DNA of 9,548 nucleotides. Source: Syntrophales bacterium. GTDB lineage: Bacteria; Desulfobacterota; Syntrophia; Syntrophales; UBA5619. This document shows, piece by piece, positions 6,582 through 9,548 of this stretch. Position numbers and translations under genes: made by a program. Below the pieces are notes generated by a model that searched no databases, was not told the DNA's origin, and saw only the letters and a list, made by a program, of their open reading frames with translations. The stretch is taken from assembly GCA_028712015.1 (NCBI GenBank), contig JAQTRB010000044.1:1-9548 (forward strand), written 5' to 3'. Numbering within the stretch: position 1 is the first letter of the stretch; every line of letters starts with the position of its first letter.

Positions 6582-7661
6582 CTACGCCAGCGGGTCGATG
6601 ATCCCTTCCTTCGGGTCGTAGTGACGCATGACGACGTTGGCCAGTTCCACGGGGGTCGGAACCACGCCTCCGGGACGACCGTGAAAGCCGATCCGGGCTT
6701 TTCCCTGGATGGCGAGACGAACATCCTCCACCATCTGGCCGGCGCTCATCTCGAACACCAGAAAATCCTGGATCTTTTTCGCGAGGTCCCGGAGCTCGTT
6801 CGTCGGGAAGGGCCAGAGCGTGATGGGGCGGAAGAGTCCGACCCGCAGCCCGGTCTCGCGCAGACGCTTGATTGCGCCCTCGGCGATCCGGGCGGCCGTT
6901 CCGTAGGCGACGATGACCATCTCCGCGTCATCGGTCTTGTAGAGTTCGTGACGCGTCTCCCGCTGGGCAATCACCTGGTATTTTCGTTGCAGCGTCCAGT
7001 TGTGCTCCTCCATCTCCAGCGGATCGAGGATGAGACCCCGGATGATCTTGCTCTTTCCCGAGCCGGCGCCTTTCATGACGAAGTTTTCCGGATAATCCCG
7101 CGGTTTGGGTTCCTTGAAGACCACCGGCTCCATCATCTGCCCCATCATGCCGTCGGCCAGGATCATGACCGGCGTTCGGTACCGGTCGGCGAGGTCGAAT
7201 GCGTCCATCGTCAGATCGGCCAGTTCCTGAGCCGAATCGGGTCCGAGAACGATGACGCGATAGTCCCCATGGCCGCCGCCGCGCGTGGCCTGGAAGTAGT
7301 CCCCCTGGGAGGGGCAGATGTTGCCCAGACCCGGACCGCCCCGCATCATGTTGACGATCACGGCGGGAAGTTCACAGGCGGCCAGCGAGGAGATCCCCTC
7401 TTGTTTGAGCGAGATTCCCGGACTGGAAGAGGAGGTCATGGATCGCGCGCCGGCGGCGCTGGCCCCGACCACCATGTGAATGGCCGCGATCTCGCTTTCC
7501 GACTGGACGAAGACCCCGCCTTCCACCTGTCGCAGACGCTCCGACATATACTCCGGGATTTCGTTCTGCGGGGTGATCGGATAACCGGCATAAAAACGGC
7601 ATCCCGCCCGGACGGCGGCTTCCCCGATAATCTTGTTGCCCTGCATCAGTACTTTATTCAC
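6582..7661 (-). CDS. vorB: 2-oxoacid:ferredoxin oxidoreductase, alpha subunit (VorB type)
   Basis: The alpha subunit (359 residues) contains the pyrimidine-binding half of the TPP site and the transketolase C-terminal-like domain. Landmarks are GYPITPQNEIPEYM (about 26-39), the FVQSESEIAAIHMVVGA stretch, TSSSSPGISLKQEG (about 76-89), MRGGPGLG and the QGDYFQATRGGGHGDYR block. Sequences with this pattern are usually named 3-methyl-2-oxobutanoate dehydrogenase subunit VorB, an enzyme making isobutyryl-CoA from the valine-derived 2-oxoacid; substrate range is broad in the family. Start: GTG 7661, giving MNKVLMQGN as in relatives, with GAGG about 6 nt upstream. It overlaps the end of the delta gene by 8 nt, implying coupled translation. 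ATG 7646 is the fallback start but would cut conserved residues. Confidence 0.96.
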   Translation of the reverse strand: MNKVLMQGNKIIGEAAVRAGCRFYAGYPITPQNEIPEYMSERLRQVEGGVFVQSESEIAAIHMVVGASAAGARSMTSSSSPGISLKQEGISSLAACELPAVIVNMMRGGPGLGNICPSQGDYFQATRGGGHGDYRVIVLGPDSAQELADLTMDAFDLADRYRTPVMILADGMMGQMMEPVVFKEPKPRDYPENFVMKGAGSGKSKIIRGLILDPLEMEEHNWTLQRKYQVIAQRETRHELYKTDDAEMVIVAYGTAARIAEGAIKRLRETGLRVGLFRPITLWPFPTNELRDLAKKIQDFLVFEMSAGQMVEDVRLAIQGKARIGFHGRPGGVVPTPVELANVVMRHYDPKEGIIDPLA

Positions 7662-7863
7662 GGTAAACCTCGATGGCGATATCCGGACAGGTGGTCGCGC
7701 ACAGGGCGCACCCCGTACATTCCTCTCCCTCCTTGAAACGGACCGGACGGTACCCCCGGGAATTGTATTCGTGGGAGGGAACGATCAGTCCCTTTTTACA
7801 GGCGTGAATGCAAAGATGGCATTCCTTGCAAAGTTCGCTGTCGATAACGATATGTCCCTTCAA
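7654..7863 (-). CDS. 2-oxoacid:ferredoxin oxidoreductase, delta (ferredoxin-like 2x[4Fe-4S]) subunit
   Basis: The small electron-transfer subunit (69 residues) passes electrons from the TPP site to ferredoxin. There are two complete cluster motifs: Cys12-x2-Cys15-x2-Cys18-x3-Cys22 and Cys49-x2-Cys52-x2-Cys55-x3-Cys59-Pro. The first lacks the usual proline after its last cysteine (Lys instead). Start: TTG 7863 read as Met-Lys-Gly-His-Ile-Val-Ile. It is preceded by AGGAG at a 9-nt spacing and gives the family's normal length. The frame is open up to 8100, but the upstream stretch has no conserved content and no ribosome site. It is first in the operon; its stop codon lies inside the start of the alpha gene. 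The rare start codon may limit translation of the operon. Confidence 0.95.
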   Translation of the reverse strand: MKGHIVIDSELCKECHLCIHACKKGLIVPSHEYNSRGYRPVRFKEGEECTGCALCATTCPDIAIEVYRE

Positions 7864-7872
7864 ATGATTTGT

Positions 7873-7877
7873 CTCCT
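7873..7877 (-). promoter_or_regulatory. Shine-Dalgarno setting the TTG start of the delta subunit
   Basis: On the minus strand AGGAG is followed by 9 nt and then TTG at 7863. No ATG or GTG with a comparable site lies nearby in frame, so this site decides the unusual start. A perfect 6-bp hairpin, TTCCCG/CGGGAA (7890-7904), sits 12 nt upstream of it. Confidence 0.7.
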
Positions 7878-8012
7878 GTGCAATGGATTTTCCCGTGACG
7901 GGAACATTCCGCGCCCGCTGCGATTTTCCGTTATCCCCGGCCGCGGGATCCCGTTCCGGACTATTCAGGAATAATGCAGTCCTCTTACGCATATCCGAAA
8001 GAAAGTCAAGAT

Positions 8013-8039
8013 GAAAATCAAAAATAGGGGGAGACCCCC
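8013..8039 (-). terminator. Terminator-like hairpin upstream of the oxidoreductase operon
   Basis: On the minus strand GGGGG-TCT-CCCCC (8039-8027) is followed by TATTTTTGATTTT. The stem is short but all G-C and the tail is U-rich, so it could act as an intrinsic terminator. It lies about 165 nt upstream of the delta start and would stop transcripts running leftward through the kinase gene from the NusG-like gene. Its small stem keeps confidence moderate. Confidence 0.5.
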
Positions 8040-8117
8040 GGGGTCGACATTGTCGATTTGCCCTTGTTTCGGAAGCGTGATAGGAGGGAGTCAAAATCAA
8101 AAGGCGGTGTGTTGCCC

Positions 8118-9038
8118 ATGGAATGCAGCCATGACGATTTCATCCGATTGATGCCCGAACTGAAAGGTCAGACCCTGGATGTCAGTAATCTCAAGGGAGG
8201 CATCACCAACCGACTTTACCGGGTCAAATCCTCCGACGGCGGGGACCATGTGTTTCGTTTCTACGGACAAAAGACGGAACTTTTCATCGACCGCGACGCG
8301 GAGATGGAGAACCTCCGGCGGCTGGGTGACTTGGGGATCACACCCCGATTGGTCCGGTATCTTCCGGAGCAGTGTGTTACGGTGGTTACATTTATCCCGG
8401 GATCCGCGCTGAAAAATGATGACTTCCTGAGAGAGGACCTTTGGGAAAAAATCGTCACCCCCATTCGAACGATTCACAAAAGCGGGGTCAGGCTTCCGCG
8501 GCTGTTTGATCCCCTCAGCGAAGTGAGGCGTCTATACGAAATCCTAAGGGGAATGAATCTCCGCTATCCGGAGTTCGAGATTCCGGGAACGATTCTCGCG
8601 CTGGAAAAGATCGATGAGATCGCCGCCGTCCCCCATTCCAAATACGTGCCGTGCCACAACGACCTTCTTGCGGACAACTTTATTCTGACCGAGGGAAGCG
8701 ATGGATGCCGGGCACCCATATGCCTGATTGACTGGGAGTACGGAGGGATGGCGCCCGCTCATTACGATCTGGCCGATATGTTCCAGGAAATCCTGATCCC
8801 CAGACCGCTGGAAACGAGGCTCCTTTCCCTCTACTGGGAGGGAAAGGATACGGACCATCATCGGTATATGACCGATTTCTTTAAACCTTTCCCGGACATC
8901 TGCTGGTTTCTCTGGAGCCTGATTCAGTTGAACATCTCCGCCATCGACTTCGACTATTACCGATATGGAAAGGTGAAGTATGACAACGCCCGGAAGAACA
9001 TCGGTTTTCTTCAAAACCATTATGGCGCTGCCGTCTAA
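8118..9038 (+). CDS. Choline/ethanolamine kinase-like phosphotransferase (APH fold)
   Basis: A 306-residue small-molecule kinase of the aminoglycoside phosphotransferase/choline kinase fold, likely cytoplasmic. GGITNRLYRV (about 27-36) matches the choline-kinase N-lobe motif. The catalytic loop CHNDLLADNFI (179-189) supplies Asp182 and Asn187, and LIDWEYGG (203-210) supplies the metal-binding Asp205. These patterns resemble LicA-type choline kinases more than drug-resistance enzymes, but thiamine, ethanolamine or another alcohol could be the substrate. Start: ATG 8118 was chosen although only AAGGCGG, 10 nt upstream, supports it. AGGAGG at 8082-8087 is 30 nt away with no in-frame start at the right distance, and the frame open from TTG 8058 adds unconserved residues. 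The gene is divergent from the oxidoreductase operon and its stop is 3 bp from that of the NusG-like gene. A surface-polysaccharide or phospholipid role would fit the NusG paralogue, but is a guess. Confidence 0.9.
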   Translation: MECSHDDFIRLMPELKGQTLDVSNLKGGITNRLYRVKSSDGGDHVFRFYGQKTELFIDRDAEMENLRRLGDLGITPRLVRYLPEQCVTVVTFIPGSALKNDDFLREDLWEKIVTPIRTIHKSGVRLPRLFDPLSEVRRLYEILRGMNLRYPEFEIPGTILALEKIDEIAAVPHSKYVPCHNDLLADNFILTEGSDGCRAPICLIDWEYGGMAPAHYDLADMFQEILIPRPLETRLLSLYWEGKDTDHHRYMTDFFKPFPDICWFLWSLIQLNISAIDFDYYRYGKVKYDNARKNIGFLQNHYGAAV

Positions 9039-9041
9039 GGG

Positions 9042-9545
9042 TTAGAGCCGCGAGATCTGGAACCCTTCCAACTTGATCGCGACGGAACGCTGGAGAAGCT
9101 CGATCGAGACCACGAAGAATTCCCGTTCATAGTCCGTTTTCAGGACCGTACCCTCGATTCCCTTGAAGGGGCCGTCGATGATCCGGGCCGGTTCTCCGAC
9201 CTTCGGATACTGGAACTGCTGCACCTCCACCTTCGAATCGACGATGCGCCGGATCGCGTCGATCTTTTCATCGGGGACCGGAATGGGTTGCGAACCCGTC
9301 GGTTTCCCCAGGATGCGGACGACGCCGAAGGTCTTGAGAACATCCACCTTGATCTCGTTGGTCAAGACGGGAAGTTCGACGAAGAGGTATCCCGGAAACA
9401 TGGGGATCATGATTTTCTTTCGCCGGTCTTTCCGCTTGCTCCAGACCTCGATCTTCGGTAAGAAGGCGACGAAGGACTTCTGAAGAAGACCGAGACAGGC
9501 CCGATCTTCGTGACGGCTTTTGGTATGGACGGCATACCAGGACAT
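9042..9545 (-). CDS. NusG-family transcription antitermination protein (UpxY/RfaH-like paralogue)
   Basis: A 167-residue NusG paralogue that binds the RNA polymerase clamp and helps it read through pauses and terminators in selected operons. The NGN domain (1 to about 103) opens with SWYAVHTKSRHEDRA, and the MFPGYLFVEL stretch (49-58) and LKTFGVVRILG (70-80) are the usual landmarks. The KOW domain (about 114-162) contains VGEPARIIDGPFKGIEGTV. The FxxRLPK-like segment and length match the UpxY/RfaH group tied to capsule and exopolysaccharide operons rather than housekeeping NusG, which has a longer linker and is usually beside secE and ribosomal genes. The ATG at 9545 leaves only 3 bases of window to its right, so its ribosome site is not visible. 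Downstream it meets the convergent kinase gene with 3 bp between stop codons and no terminator, an unusual place for an antiterminator that normally heads its target operon. Confidence 0.93.
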   Translation of the reverse strand: MSWYAVHTKSRHEDRACLGLLQKSFVAFLPKIEVWSKRKDRRKKIMIPMFPGYLFVELPVLTNEIKVDVLKTFGVVRILGKPTGSQPIPVPDEKIDAIRRIVDSKVEVQQFQYPKVGEPARIIDGPFKGIEGTVLKTDYEREFFVVSIELLQRSVAIKLEGFQISRL

Positions 9546-9548
9546 CGA

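Noticed and set aside
6483..7736. A 417-codon plus-strand frame opposite the alpha subunit.
   Set aside because: His/Arg/Gly/Asp-rich composition and no recognisable motif. It is fully antisense to a strongly conserved enzyme gene, so it is a shadow frame despite its length.
7982..8009. Possible promoter of the oxidoreductase operon: TTGACT (8009-8004, minus) with TAAGAG 16 nt downstream.
   Set aside because: The -35 is good and lies just after the terminator-like hairpin, but the -10 matches only its first two positions and no better one occurs at 16-18 nt.

Overview
The window looks like chromosome from an anaerobic, GC-rich member of the former Deltaproteobacteria (a Syntrophia- or Desulfobacterota-like organism). 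This is an inference. It rests on a signal-peptide-bearing F-type ATP synthase c subunit, a four-subunit 2-oxoacid:ferredoxin oxidoreductase of the VorB type, and a long HEAT-repeat lipoprotein. No mobile element, tRNA, rRNA or CRISPR array was seen.

Layout, left to right. Positions 1-268 hold no gene I can support. atpE (269-640, +) follows a strong Shine-Dalgarno. It converges on a long minus-strand HEAT-repeat lipoprotein gene (3055-689), and the two share a bidirectional terminator at 658-703. To the right, still on the minus strand, come a ten-helix EamA/DMT transporter (4131-3244) and a compact operon read right to left. The operon order is ferredoxin-like delta subunit (TTG start at 7863), alpha (VorB type), beta (TPP-binding), gamma, a tandem ACT-domain protein, and a small GGQ-containing release-factor-like protein (ending at 4277). 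On the far right, a choline-kinase-like phosphotransferase (8118-9038, +) is divergent from the operon. It converges, with only 3 bp between stop codons, on a specialised NusG paralogue (9545-9042, -).

How the genes work together. The delta, alpha, beta and gamma subunits should form one enzyme that oxidatively decarboxylates a 2-oxoacid to an acyl-CoA and reduces ferredoxin, or runs in reverse as a reductive carboxylase. The ACT protein immediately downstream is well placed to sense an amino acid, which would fit a branched-chain or other amino-acid-derived 2-oxoacid as substrate. The RF-1-type protein at the operon end looks like a ribosome-rescue factor and has no obvious metabolic link. 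The ATP synthase c subunit stands without other atp genes in the window, as expected where the F0 and F1 operons are split.

Most of the window is ordinary core metabolism. The points most worth a second look are the internal architecture of the HEAT lipoprotein (paired repeat types, two adjacent 7-residue-shorter proline-rich repeats, and near-identical copies 366 bp apart) and the arrangement at the right end. There, a NusG-type antiterminator gene runs into antisense of a kinase gene, with a terminator-like hairpin just before the oxidoreductase operon.
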